Position numbers and translations under genes: made by a program. A DNA stretch of 38,040 nucleotides from Sulfurimonas sp. SAG-AH-194-C21. Its GTDB lineage: Bacteria > Campylobacterota > Campylobacteria > Campylobacterales > Sulfurimonadaceae. Below the pieces are notes generated by a model. That model was not told the origin of the DNA. It was given only the letters and a program-made list of their open reading frames with translations, and searched no databases. Position 1 is the stretch's first letter, and every line of letters begins with the position of its first letter. Of this stretch, positions 26,346-34,289 are shown piece by piece. Location: positions 1 through 38,040 of the forward strand of contig NZ_JAEMVC010000020.1 in assembly GCF_029215985.1 (NCBI RefSeq), written 5' to 3'.

Positions 26346-27737
26346 ATGGCCGCAATTAGTTCAGTTGGAATAGGGTCTGGAATCTTAACGCAGGATGTGT
26401 TAGATCAGTTAAGAGCAGCAGATGAAGCAGGACGTATTAGACCTATTGATTTAGCAATTGTAAATGAAACAGATAGACAAGATGCATTTAATATACTAGA
26501 TGCTGGTATGACAAACTTTATTGATAAGATAAATGAAATTAAAAATGCTACACTTTGGGATGAACGCGCTGCAACTGTAACCTCTGGTACATCAGTAAGT
26601 GCTACTGCTATAGCTAAAACAGATATACAAGATTTTACAATAGATGTAACAGCTTTAGCAATAAAACAGATAGAGCAGTCGGGGCAATTTGGTGCTGATA
26701 CTGACTTGATTGCGACAGCGGCAGGTTCATTAAACTTAAATATTAATGGTCAAGACTTTACTGTTAATTATGATGAAACAATGACACTCAAAGATTTAAA
26801 AAATGCTATCAATAATGTAGCAGGTACTGAAGTAGATGCAACTATAATTAATATTGCATCAGGAGATACACGTATTGTTATTAGTTCTGCTAATACAGGG
26901 AGTAATCAAGATATTACTATCACAGATACTGATGGCTTTTTATCTGATGATGGTGGAACAACAGCTGGAGGAACAAAGTTAACAACTGATTTCACTAATC
27001 TACAAACAGGTGGTGATGCAACTTTTACTTTTAATGGTCAGTCAATAACTCGTACAACTAATGAAGTATCAGATCTCATTACTGGTTTGACTCTTAATTT
27101 AGAAGAGACAGGAGTATCAGAAGTAAGTATTGCACAGGATAGGACATCGATTTTAACTAGTTTTGATAGTTTTGTAACTAATTATAATGATAATATGAAA
27201 GAGCTCAATCGTTTGACTAAAATTAGTACGGCTTCAGCAGATAGAGGAATATTTTCTAGCGACAGTATGATTAAAGGCCTGAAACGGACTATTCAAGATA
27301 TGCTAGAAGGTATTGGCGGTGGTGTTGGGTCTATGGTTGATTATGGTTTTGAAGTAGATAAAGATGGTGTGTTATCTCTTGATAAAACAGTGTTAGAAGC
27401 TAAAATGGATACAGAACCATTAAATACTCAATCTTTCTTTTCGGGTGGAGACTATACAAAAGCTGATGGTTCTGTGGTAGTCCTAACAGGTGCTTTTGCA
27501 GAAATGTCAACAATTGTTGAAGCTTACACAAATACAAATACACTTTTAGACAATTTTAATACTTCAATCACACAGAAGTTGAGTAATCTTAATGATAGAA
27601 AATTATCAGCAACAGAGAGTTTAGATGTTAAATATGAAATTTTAAAAAAGAGATATGCGGCTTTTGATGCAATTATCAATGGTTTAAATGCTACATCAAA
27701 TATTTTTGCACAGTTAGCTAATCAATCTAATAATTAA
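26346..27737 (+). CDS. fliD: Flagellar filament cap protein FliD
   Basis: The 463-residue protein forms the cap on which flagellin folds at the growing filament tip. The N-terminus (SSVGIGSGILTQDVLDQLRAADEAGRI) and the C-terminal helix (LNDRKLSATESLDVKYEILKKRYAAFDAIINGLNATS) are the coiled-coil D0/D1 ends typical of FliD; the Thr/Asp/Gly-rich middle is the variable exposed part. Two ATG codons are adjacent (26343 and 26346). I choose the second because its AAAGGA spacing of 6 equals that of fliS. A sigma28 promoter precedes it. The location next to the pse genes agrees with flagellar glycosylation. Confidence 0.93.
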   Translation: MAAISSVGIGSGILTQDVLDQLRAADEAGRIRPIDLAIVNETDRQDAFNILDAGMTNFIDKINEIKNATLWDERAATVTSGTSVSATAIAKTDIQDFTIDVTALAIKQIEQSGQFGADTDLIATAAGSLNLNINGQDFTVNYDETMTLKDLKNAINNVAGTEVDATIINIASGDTRIVISSANTGSNQDITITDTDGFLSDDGGTTAGGTKLTTDFTNLQTGGDATFTFNGQSITRTTNEVSDLITGLTLNLEETGVSEVSIAQDRTSILTSFDSFVTNYNDNMKELNRLTKISTASADRGIFSSDSMIKGLKRTIQDMLEGIGGGVGSMVDYGFEVDKDGVLSLDKTVLEAKMDTEPLNTQSFFSGGDYTKADGSVVVLTGAFAEMSTIVEAYTNTNTLLDNFNTSITQKLSNLNDRKLSATESLDVKYEILKKRYAAFDAIINGLNATSNIFAQLANQSNN

Positions 27738-27749
27738 TGTAAAAAAAGC

Positions 27750-27776
27750 TTAAGAAAATGCTCTAAGCGCCGATTT
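27750..27776 (+). promoter_or_regulatory. Sigma28-like promoter of fliS
   Basis: GCCGATTT at 27769-27776 is identical to the fliD -10 element. Eleven bases upstream, TTAAGAAA (27750-27757) is a weak match to TAAAGTTT. A small inverted repeat (GCTTA / TAAGC, 27748-27768) overlaps the spacer. The distance to the fliS ATG is 46 bases. Confidence 0.65.
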
Positions 27777-27821
27777 AAATTGTATGAATAAACGAGATGA
27801 TTTTCAGTAAAAGGATTTATA

Positions 27822-28193
27822 ATGTATGGAAATAATGCACATAATATATATGCACAAAACAACTTAGGAATAGAGTCGCCTGCAAAACTAATAGCGATGC
27901 TTTATGAAGGTGTATTACGATTTAATGCACAAGCAAAAAAGGCGGTAAAAGACGAAGATATTGAAAAACGTATTTATTGGATGAATCGTTCTATAGCTGT
28001 TATTACAGAGCTTATCTCTTCCTTAGATATGGAAGTAGGCTCAATTTCTCTTTATCTAGAAGGTTTATATAACTATCAAATTCAATTGATTTCAAAAGCG
28101 GGACAGGAAAATAGCATACAAGAGCTTGATGAATGTAGTGAGGTTTTTAAAGCTCTTTTAGAAGCTTGGAAAGAAACTACAGATGTGGCTTGA
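27822..28193 (+). CDS. fliS: Flagellar export chaperone FliS
   Basis: The 123-residue all-helical protein binds the C-terminal end of flagellin in the cytoplasm and prevents early polymerisation. The family start is visible: YGNNAHNIYAQNN, then SPAKLIAMLYEGVLRFNAQAKKAV, and later IYWMNRSIAVITELISSLDMEVG. The ribosome site AAAGGA is six bases from the ATG. It is followed by a gene that overlaps its end by 11 bases. Confidence 0.93.
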   Translation: MYGNNAHNIYAQNNLGIESPAKLIAMLYEGVLRFNAQAKKAVKDEDIEKRIYWMNRSIAVITELISSLDMEVGSISLYLEGLYNYQIQLISKAGQENSIQELDECSEVFKALLEAWKETTDVA

Positions 28194-28437
28194 AGCATTA
28201 AAAATTGCAATCATTACAAAAGATATAGATAAAATAGAAACACTTTTACTGGATCTACCAGAGTTGTCTAAAGCAGATGATATAGATGCTGCACTTTGTT
28301 TACTTAAAGAGGCAACGACTCTTGTCACATCCTTACGAGATGAGACACAGATAAGCATGATACAAATGAAAAAAAATATCAACTATTTAAATGCTACGAA
28401 CCATAAACAAATTGGAAAGTTTGATATAAAATCTTAA
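28183..28437 (+). CDS. Small helical protein after fliS (FliT-like chaperone candidate)
   Basis: The 84-residue protein starts with ATG inside the last codons of fliS, in another frame. It is predicted helical, with a Leu/Ile/Asp pattern (IDKIETLLLDLPEL, AALCLLKEATTLVTSLRDET). Size, helical make-up and position directly after fliS fit FliT-type chaperones for FliD, which are very variable in sequence. I see no sequence motif proving it. It ends 1 base before the convergent SDR gene. Confidence 0.6.
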   Translation: MWLEALKIAIITKDIDKIETLLLDLPELSKADDIDAALCLLKEATTLVTSLRDETQISMIQMKKNINYLNATNHKQIGKFDIKS

Positions 28438-28438
28438 A

Positions 28439-29122
28439 CTATTTTTTTTTACTTATACCAAAGTTTAAGCTTCTGATAGTGTAGTCACTTACAACTGCAC
28501 CTTTTCTCATGCTGAGAATATGTTCAACTCCATCGGCTATATCTTCGCATAAAAGTTTTTCATTCTCTTTTTTACTGACCTCAAAACGCAGCTCATCATA
28601 AAATCTAGACTCTGTCATATCAGGGTTAATGTTTGTAATACTGAGTCCACTTTTTCTAGTCTCTTCAAATAAAGCATCACTAAAAGCTTTGAGTCCTGCT
28701 TTTGTAGCACTATAAACACCTGCGAACTTACTTGCTCTTATGGCTTCAATGGAGTTGATATTGATTAGATATCCATCATTTGTTTTTAAACTTTTAAGTA
28801 GAGTATTTGTGAGTAGCATAGGTGCTGTTAAATTTAAAAAAGTCATATCAGTTATAGTTTTAGTATTGAGTTCTTCATGAGGTTCAAAGCGACCAAAACC
28901 AGCTGCGTTTATAAGTATAAAAGTGTCTTTTTTCTTGAGTTCTTGACAGAGTGTAAGTGTTTCTTTTTCGTTAGTTAAATCCACTTTGTAATGCTCATAG
29001 TTCTCATCTAAAATACTAGATGTTCTACTTAATCCTAAAACAGAGTATCCCAAAGATAAAAGTCTAAGAGCTATCGCTTTACCGATGCCCGAACTAGCCC
29101 CACTTACAACTGCTAACTTCAT
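28439..29122 (-). CDS. Short-chain dehydrogenase/reductase
   Basis: The 227-residue classical SDR has the cofactor motif SGASSGIGKAI at 8-18, NAAGFG at about 73-78, the catalytic serine in NINSIEA and Y-x-x-x-K in YSATKAG. A strong ribosome site (AAGGGGTG, about 4 bases from ATG) precedes the start at 29122. The substrate is unknown. It is transcribed toward the fliS operon and diverges from a sugar transport operon, with a 28-base spacer. The lysine-rich tail (ISKKK) is ordinary for this family. Confidence 0.85.
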   Translation of the reverse strand: MKLAVVSGASSGIGKAIALRLLSLGYSVLGLSRTSSILDENYEHYKVDLTNEKETLTLCQELKKKDTFILINAAGFGRFEPHEELNTKTITDMTFLNLTAPMLLTNTLLKSLKTNDGYLININSIEAIRASKFAGVYSATKAGLKAFSDALFEETRKSGLSITNINPDMTESRFYDELRFEVSKKENEKLLCEDIADGVEHILSMRKGAVVSDYTIRSLNFGISKKK

Positions 29123-29138
29123 TTACACCCCTTTTAGA

Positions 29139-29144
29139 TATACT
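29139..29144 (+). promoter_or_regulatory. Candidate -10 box for the HAD/permease operon
   Basis: TATACT ends 6 bases before the ATG at 29151, and no Shine-Dalgarno sequence fits in the spacer. If this is the -10 element, transcription would begin at or next to the ATG, giving a leaderless mRNA. Confidence 0.35.
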
Positions 29145-29150
29145 TCTTTT

Positions 29151-29981
29151 ATGAAAAATATTTATATAACTGACTTAGACCACACTTTTTTAAAAAATGA
29201 TTTATCTGTGAGTGATTATACTAAAAAAATATGGAATTCTTATTCTGAAGACTCTATTGTGAGTATTGCTACTGCTAGAACTTACATGAAAACTGCTCAG
29301 TTTTTAAAAGGTGTAGAGATAAACGCACCGATGATTTTACTTGATGGGGCACTCATAGCTACTATGGATAAAAAAATTATTAAAATGACAACTCTTGGGG
29401 CTGATGCAACTGATACGATTATCGAAGAGGGTTGGAAGTTTGGGATTTATCCTTTTGTCTTAGCCCTTGAAGATGCCAAAAATCTTAAAGAGAGTTTTGT
29501 ACATGACAAGGTTTTAAACAGTTACCAAAGAGCAGTGCTCTCTCGTTACTCTAGTGCTGATAATATCCAAGTAGAAGATGGAATTCGAGGTAAAGACGAG
29601 AACTTTAAAATAGTTTACATGGGTGAAGAAGAGTTACTAAGAGAACTTTATGAACACTTTCTTACAAAGTTCGGAGATGATGTAAAGTATATATTAGCTC
29701 CTGAAACATATACTGGTTGTTATTTTTTAACAATACTCAATAAAGAAGCAGACAAGTCTCATGGTATACAGAGTGTAAGTGAAGCGATGGGTTTTGATTT
29801 ACAAAAGCTTACAGTTTTTGGAGATAACTTCAATGATATGGGGATGTTTGAGTTAGCAGGAACTTCAGTCGCTATGCAAAATGCACAGCCTGAAGTTAAA
29901 GATATGGCTACAATTGTACTGCCAGATACAAACGAAGAAGATGGTGTAGCAAAATACTTAGAAGGATTGAAAAATGGATAA
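29151..29981 (+). CDS. HAD-superfamily Cof-type sugar phosphatase
   Basis: I place the start at ATG 29151 (276 residues) because the family's first motif begins right there; an upstream in-frame ATG at 29085 would add 22 unrelated residues overlapping the SDR gene. The catalytic motif is DLDHT with D8 and D10. The fourth motif GDNFNDMGMF is at 224-233, as in Cof/YidA-type phosphatases, with a C2-type cap between. They dephosphorylate sugar phosphates and other small phosphates. The gene overlaps the FucP-like permease by 8 bases and is followed by a hexose-6-phosphate mutarotase, which suggests a sugar salvage or metabolite repair unit. Confidence 0.88.
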   Translation: MKNIYITDLDHTFLKNDLSVSDYTKKIWNSYSEDSIVSIATARTYMKTAQFLKGVEINAPMILLDGALIATMDKKIIKMTTLGADATDTIIEEGWKFGIYPFVLALEDAKNLKESFVHDKVLNSYQRAVLSRYSSADNIQVEDGIRGKDENFKIVYMGEEELLRELYEHFLTKFGDDVKYILAPETYTGCYFLTILNKEADKSHGIQSVSEAMGFDLQKLTVFGDNFNDMGMFELAGTSVAMQNAQPEVKDMATIVLPDTNEEDGVAKYLEGLKNG

Positions 29982-31242
29982 GAAGTCAAGTTTTATTCCT
30001 ATGATGATAATAGGCATACTCTTTTTTATATTTGGCTTTGTGACATGGCTTAATGGCTCTTTAATCCCTTTTTTAAAAGTCATCTGTACTCTGAGTGATT
30101 TTGAAGCACTCTTTGTTACTTTCGCTTTTTATATAGCCTATACAGTTATGGCTCTGCCAATGGCATACTTACTTGATAAAACGGGTTACAAGAATGGTAT
30201 GAGTCTTGGACTTGTTATGATGTCTGTTGGGAGTCTATTTTTTATCCCAGCAGCACTTAATGCAGAGTTTATCTTCTTTTTAGTGGCACTTTTTACACTG
30301 GGTTCTGGTTTGACATTACTTCAAACTGCTTCAAATCCTTACATCGTTTTAGTTGGTCCCATAGAGAGTGCTGCGATGCGAATAAGCATTATGGGGCTTA
30401 TCAACAAGAGCGCCGGGGTTTTAGCTCCTATTGTTTTTTCTGTTTTAATTTTTTCAGGTATTGGTTCTGTTGAGGATTTATCAGCTGAGCAGATAGACAC
30501 ACTAGCACTAAAGTTAATAATTCCTTATGGCGCTATGGCTCTTGCCCTTTTCCTCTTAGCAATATTTGTAAAATTTTCTGCCTTAGAAGAGATAGAGTTT
30601 ATAGAAGATGAGTATGAGGAGAGTTCTATTTTTAGTTTTCCTCGTGTTGTTTTAGGTGCAATAGCACTCTTTTTTTATGTTGGTGTTGAAGTTATAGCAG
30701 GTGATACCATTGGACTCTATGCTCAGAGTTTAGATTTAGTAGATGTAACGGCTTTGACCTCATACACTATGGTCTTTATGGTTATCTCCTATCTCGTAGG
30801 AGTCTTTTTTATACCTAAGTACCTCTCTCAAGAAAAAGCACTCACAGGCTCTGCTATTTTAGGTATTATACTTCTCTTAGGTGTTGCATTTAGCTCTACA
30901 ACTGAGAATACTATATCTGAGATATTATGGGGTTGGAGTGGTATAGCAACACTTCCAGACAGTGTGACTTTTGTGGCACTACTGGGACTCTCTAATGCAC
31001 TTGTATGGCCAACTATCTGGCCTTTAGCCTTAGAAGATTTAGGAAAATACACAGCAAAAGGTTCAGCCCTTCTTATCATGGCAATAGCAGGAGGAGCACT
31101 TCTTCCACTGGCGTTTGGAAAACTTTCAGAATTTGCTGGTAGTATGCAAGAGGCATATCTTTACGGCATCATCTGTTACGGAGTAATCCTCTTTTACGCA
31201 CTAAAAGGTCATAAAATAAGTGTCTGGTGTAAGCAGTGTTAA
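29974..31242 (+). CDS. MFS sugar permease, FucP/GluP type
   Basis: The 422-residue membrane protein has about 12 hydrophobic segments. The start FIFGFVTWLNGSLIPFLK and the block GLTLLQTASNPYIVLVGP are highly characteristic of the FucP/GluP (fucose, glucose/galactose) proton symporter family. An internal gap of acidic residues (EEIEFIEDEYEES) is the central cytoplasmic loop. The sugar is unknown; glucose, galactose or fucose are candidates. It is joined with a HAD phosphatase upstream and a mutarotase downstream (TAAATG junction). Uptake of hexoses is unusual for autotrophic Campylobacterota. Confidence 0.88.
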   Translation: MDKKSSFIPMMIIGILFFIFGFVTWLNGSLIPFLKVICTLSDFEALFVTFAFYIAYTVMALPMAYLLDKTGYKNGMSLGLVMMSVGSLFFIPAALNAEFIFFLVALFTLGSGLTLLQTASNPYIVLVGPIESAAMRISIMGLINKSAGVLAPIVFSVLIFSGIGSVEDLSAEQIDTLALKLIIPYGAMALALFLLAIFVKFSALEEIEFIEDEYEESSIFSFPRVVLGAIALFFYVGVEVIAGDTIGLYAQSLDLVDVTALTSYTMVFMVISYLVGVFFIPKYLSQEKALTGSAILGIILLLGVAFSSTTENTISEILWGWSGIATLPDSVTFVALLGLSNALVWPTIWPLALEDLGKYTAKGSALLIMAIAGGALLPLAFGKLSEFAGSMQEAYLYGIICYGVILFYALKGHKISVWCKQC

Positions 31243-32076
31243 ATGCTTAAAACATTTGAGAATGGTTTTACTTATATAGAAGTAAAAAACAAAAGAGCTC
31301 GTGCTAAAATAGCTCTCCAAGGTGCACACATTTTTGAATATACATCTGCTAAACATAAAGATATACTTTGGTTAAGCTCTACAAGTTATTTTGAAGAGGG
31401 TAAAGCTATCCGTGGGGGAATTCCCATCTGTTGGCCGCGTTTTGGAGCGCTGGATAAAGAAATGCCTGCTCATGGTTTTAGTCGAACTGCTGTATTTACT
31501 TTAGTAGATATAAAAGAGATAGACGAAGATACAACAGAAATTATTTTACGCCTTTGTGATACAAAAAAGAGTAGAGAGATTTGGGACTATAAGTTTGAGC
31601 TAGATGTAGTGTTTAGAATATCTGATACTTTAACTATTAAGATGATTACAAAAAACTTAGACACTAAAGAGTTTATGATAACACAGGCACTGCATACTTA
31701 CTTTAGTGTCTCACACATAAATGATGTTCTTATAAATGGGCTTGAAGAAAAGGTCTATATCGACACACTTACAGACACAAAGCAAGTTCAAAAGGCTTTA
31801 ATTGAAGTAAATGCAGAGATAGATAGAGTTTATACAGGTGTAGATAGAGAGATAGGTTTAGTAGATAAAGATAGCAAAATCACACTAAATGCAGTAGGTT
31901 CTGCCTCAGTAGTTGTTTGGAATCCTTGGATAGAAAAAGGCTCAAATATGGTTGGAATGAAAGCAGATGCCTATAAAGAATTTGTCTGTATAGAAACTGC
32001 GAATGCTTTTGATGATTTCAGAGTAATCAAAGCGGGGGAGAAGCACACACTTGGTGTGACTCTTAGTGTAGAGTAA
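31243..32076 (+). CDS. D-hexose-6-phosphate mutarotase (YeaD-type aldose epimerase)
   Basis: The 277-residue protein interconverts the anomers of glucose-6-phosphate or similar hexose phosphates. Family blocks are visible: GAHIFEY, KAIRGGIPICWPRFG, AHGFSRT, ALHTYF with the catalytic histidine, and VVWNPWIEK. The start ATG shares an A with the permease stop (TAAATG), so it is co-translated. Together with the permease it supports catabolism or salvage of imported hexose, though no hexokinase is in the window. Confidence 0.88.
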   Translation: MLKTFENGFTYIEVKNKRARAKIALQGAHIFEYTSAKHKDILWLSSTSYFEEGKAIRGGIPICWPRFGALDKEMPAHGFSRTAVFTLVDIKEIDEDTTEIILRLCDTKKSREIWDYKFELDVVFRISDTLTIKMITKNLDTKEFMITQALHTYFSVSHINDVLINGLEEKVYIDTLTDTKQVQKALIEVNAEIDRVYTGVDREIGLVDKDSKITLNAVGSASVVVWNPWIEKGSNMVGMKADAYKEFVCIETANAFDDFRVIKAGEKHTLGVTLSVE

Positions 32077-32082
32077 AGACTT

Positions 32083-32814
32083 CTAAAAGTCATCATCTCT
32101 ATCAAATTCTGCAGATTCTCTCTCGTAGTCTGCTTTGTCGCGAGCAATTACTGCTTCTTCTGACATCATATTTTCAGCGACAGTTTTACCAAAAAGTGTT
32201 TTGTGCTCGAGCTTGTATAAGTAAGCATAACTTGCATAACTTACAAGAACAAAACTAATCCCAACTATTGTTTTTTGAACTGGATTAAATGTTTGTATCT
32301 TGTCTTTAAAGCGAATCTCACAGATGCCACCTGGACAATATTTTGAGCTATTTTTCATAACTAAGTTATAGATTTTACACCCGACACAAATAGAAAAAGC
32401 AGACTCAGCAAGCAGGAGTACAAGACAGAGTATACAAATGTACACTTTTATGGGTGTTGGTTGCCAGTTAATGACAAGATAGTAAAACATAGGAAGTGCA
32501 AGCATAAGTCCTACACCCCAAGCAAATCTTTTTTGTGTTGCACCTACATACTCGGGTTTTTGGTTTTGGACAAAAAAACGGCCAAGTAACATAGATGGAG
32601 AGTAACTAGGATTTATTACTCGTATGAGAAAATCTAGCGTAAAAAAAGATATAAAGTAGCGAGTTACTACTCCATGCTGAATCATTACAGCGTTTGTTAG
32701 ACTTAAAAGTCCAAGTGCGAAGAGTATGCCCGCTGCCGCACGGGCTTCGCGTTCATTTACGACTCGTACATCGTAACCGGCTACTTCTTCGCCGTATTTA
32801 AAAAAATCATTCAT
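32083..32814 (-). CDS. DUF4395 membrane protein
   Basis: The 243-residue protein matches the pattern of DUF4395: an N-terminal NEREARAAAG stretch, TRYFISFFTLDFLIRVINPSYSPSMLLGRF, and about five hydrophobic segments. It has two cysteine groups (CVGCKIY and YCPGGIC) that could bind metal or form disulfides. The C-terminus is acidic and charged. The function of the family is unknown. It follows arsC after 64 bases on the same strand, which may be a chance neighbourhood. Confidence 0.75.
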   Translation of the reverse strand: MNDFFKYGEEVAGYDVRVVNEREARAAAGILFALGLLSLTNAVMIQHGVVTRYFISFFTLDFLIRVINPSYSPSMLLGRFFVQNQKPEYVGATQKRFAWGVGLMLALPMFYYLVINWQPTPIKVYICILCLVLLLAESAFSICVGCKIYNLVMKNSSKYCPGGICEIRFKDKIQTFNPVQKTIVGISFVLVSYASYAYLYKLEHKTLFGKTVAENMMSEEAVIARDKADYERESAEFDRDDDF

Positions 32815-32878
32815 TATTATTCCTCGTATAGTTATAGTAAACGAATTTTACCATGAAAGGCTAAAGAAAGAGTAATCG

Positions 32879-33283
32879 TTAGCATAACTCTTTTTTAATT
32901 AAGGGTAAAAGATTTTCATTTATTAACTCGAGAGTTTTCGCATACATTTCCTTTTCTTTTCCGCTAGGGTCTTCAAAATTTATATGAATAGTTTTTACAG
33001 CATTTGGAAACATAGGACAGGTCTCTTTTGCATTATCACAAACTGTTACAACAAGGTCAAACGCCGTATCTAAAACAGTCTCTATCAGTTTAGAATGGTA
33101 TTCATTTCTCCAAAGCCCTTTTTCTTCTAGGAGTGCTTGGGCTACAGGATTGACTTTACCACTTGCTTTTACACCAGAACTTTGGGTTATAACAGACTCA
33201 CCAAGTCTAGCATTTATAAGAGCCTCTGCCATGATAGAGCGACAACTATTTCCGGTACATAAAATTAAAACATTTTTTTTCAT
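32879..33283 (-). CDS. arsC: Arsenate reductase, low-molecular-weight phosphatase type
   Basis: The 134-residue enzyme reduces arsenate to arsenite. The phosphatase-like loop CTGNSCR starts at C9 (C-x5-R). The redox relay pair is at C82 and C89 in VCDNAKETCP, the same spacing as in thioredoxin-linked S. aureus ArsC (C10, C82, C89). All three catalytic cysteines are therefore present, and the thioredoxin-coupled mechanism follows from family knowledge. The ATG overlaps the arsR stop by 4 bases. Confidence 0.93.
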   Translation of the reverse strand: MKKNVLILCTGNSCRSIMAEALINARLGESVITQSSGVKASGKVNPVAQALLEEKGLWRNEYHSKLIETVLDTAFDLVVTVCDNAKETCPMFPNAVKTIHINFEDPSGKEKEMYAKTLELINENLLPLIKKELC

Positions 33284-33603
33284 ACTTCACATCCTTTTTC
33301 TTCATTAGATTTTTTAAACGCAGGGAGTTTTATATCTAGGTGTCTTATCTCTTCTAATGCTTCAAGTCGAAACCTATCAAGTGGGGAACGAACTGAGTAA
33401 TAAGCCCAAGTTCCCTTACGCTCAACCCTTAAAAAACCTGCATCTTTTAAAAGTTTTAAGTGCCGAGATAAACGCGACTGTATCATGTCAAGTGAGTTTT
33501 GTAAGTCACAAACACAGCACTCGCCATTTTCATCTATAAAACGCAGTAGCAGTACTCGCGTTTCATCATTTAAGGCAGATGCAGTTTTTAAAAAGATATC
33601 CAT
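33280..33603 (-). CDS. arsR: ArsR-family arsenic-responsive repressor
   Basis: The 107-residue winged-helix protein has the ArsR core (DETRVLLLRFI, then SRLSRHLKLLKDAGFLRVERKG) and the metalloid-binding cysteine cluster ECCVCDL with C29, C30 and C32, located where the type 1 arsenite site lies. Binding arsenite should release it from its operator; a candidate operator is in the arsI-arsB spacer. The start ATG directly follows the arsI stop (TAAATG). Confidence 0.93.
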   Translation of the reverse strand: MDIFLKTASALNDETRVLLLRFIDENGECCVCDLQNSLDMIQSRLSRHLKLLKDAGFLRVERKGTWAYYSVRSPLDRFRLEALEEIRHLDIKLPAFKKSNEEKGCEV

Positions 33604-34059
33604 TTAGCACTTGTTTCCTGTGGACCACTGTCCGTTAGTGCTAAAAGAAGGAGTACAACAACCCTCTCCACCCGTAAAACTGTCACCACCAAAAAGTTCC
33701 ATCTGCTCCATAGTATGGTAGTTCTCCCAGATAATTCCCTCTGGATCTTGCACCCAGTACTTTGTTGATTTTGCATAACAACAGACCGCTTCTTTTTGTT
33801 TTTCACCTGAAACACCAGCAGCTTGAAGTCTCTCTTCGAGTTCTTGAACTTCCTCATCACTATCTACTTGTAGCCCTAAATGGTTGAGTCCTTTTTCTTC
33901 TTTAGCAGTTGAAATAGCAAAGTTTACTGCAGGATCATCCACTAACCACTGAGCATAATCCTCTTTGTCTTTTGTAGGTTCCATCCCAAAAAGGGCACTG
34001 TAAAACATTTTACTTTTTTCTAAATCTTCTACCGAAATATGTATATGTAATCTTTTCAT
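33604..34059 (-). CDS. arsI: ArsI-type vicinal-oxygen-chelate dioxygenase (C-As lyase family)
   Basis: The 151-residue protein belongs to the glyoxalase/bleomycin-resistance fold, ArsI/CadI branch. ArsI cleaves the carbon-arsenic bond of trivalent organoarsenicals using Fe(II). The predicted iron ligands H5, H60 and E112 and the vicinal arsenic-binding pair C93-C94 are all present, at positions close to those of the characterised ArsI. A GEGCC group near the C-terminus adds further thiols. ATG 34059 is preferred over 34098 because GGAG lies six bases upstream and the fold starts at MKRLHIHIS. Confidence 0.88.
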   Translation of the reverse strand: MKRLHIHISVEDLEKSKMFYSALFGMEPTKDKEDYAQWLVDDPAVNFAISTAKEEKGLNHLGLQVDSDEEVQELEERLQAAGVSGEKQKEAVCCYAKSTKYWVQDPEGIIWENYHTMEQMELFGGDSFTGGEGCCTPSFSTNGQWSTGNKC

Positions 34060-34087
34060 AATTTCTCCAAGTTTAATATTATTGACC

Positions 34088-34108
34088 ATAATGAACAAAG
34101 TCCATTAT
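34088..34108. repeat. Imperfect palindrome 1 in the ars spacer
   Basis: ATAATG and CATTAT surround a GAACAAAGTCC-like centre: 21 bases with nine of ten pairs complementary. It lies in the arsI leader. It could be an operator or a hairpin. Confidence 0.5.
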
Positions 34109-34112
34109 AGCC

Positions 34113-34132
34113 GTAGGGACAAAAGTCCCTAC
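34113..34132. repeat. Perfect 8-bp stem palindrome 2 (GTAGGGAC-AAAA-GTCCCTAC)
   Basis: The two arms GTAGGGAC and GTCCCTAC are exact complements with a four-base loop. No T-run follows on either strand, so a simple terminator is unlikely. The sequence has the look of a repeated extragenic palindrome. Confidence 0.6.
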
Positions 34133-34147
34133 AACCCCCTAAAGCTA

Positions 34148-34165
34148 CAAAAACTAAAGTTTTTG
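34148..34165. repeat. Perfect palindrome 3 (CAAAAACT-AA-AGTTTTTG)
   Basis: Arms of 8 bases around a two-base centre are exact complements. Its core resembles the AC-AAA-GT cores of the two palindromes to its left. Confidence 0.45.
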
Positions 34166-34221
34166 AGAAAAAAGGTGTTTTTTAATTATTGAATAAAATT
34201 GTAGCACAATTAAATAACAAT

Positions 34222-34237
34222 ATCAAGATATATTGAT
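34222..34237. promoter_or_regulatory. ArsR operator candidate
   Basis: ATCAA-N6-TTGAT is a perfect inverted repeat 52 bases upstream of arsB. It fits the general ArsR/SmtB operator style of short inverted repeats separated by about 6 bases. It would control arsB and probably arsI, arsR and arsC. Confidence 0.6.
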
Positions 34238-34289
34238 TTAATGGAATAATTTAGCTATAGTTTCATCACTTTAATATATAGGAATATTT

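Larger units (their letters stand above)
34060..34289. promoter_or_regulatory. Divergent arsI/arsB control region
   Basis: This 230-base spacer contains no gene. From left to right it holds the arsI leader, three palindromes (listed separately), an A/T-rich stretch, an ArsR operator candidate at 34222-34237, and the arsB ribosome site AGGAAT. Confidence 0.7.

Noticed and set aside
27748..27768. Terminator between fliD and fliS
   Set aside because: The stem is only 5 pairs with a 10-base loop and no T-run, and it overlaps the fliS promoter.
32078..32091. Hairpin GACTT-CTAA-AAGTC between the mutarotase and DUF4395 genes
   Set aside because: The stem is only 5 pairs and lacks a clear T-run, so I do not list it as a terminator.
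33588..33860. 90-codon minus-strand frame overlapping arsI
   Set aside because: It is an alternative frame of arsI, whose real frame has conserved ligands and cysteines.
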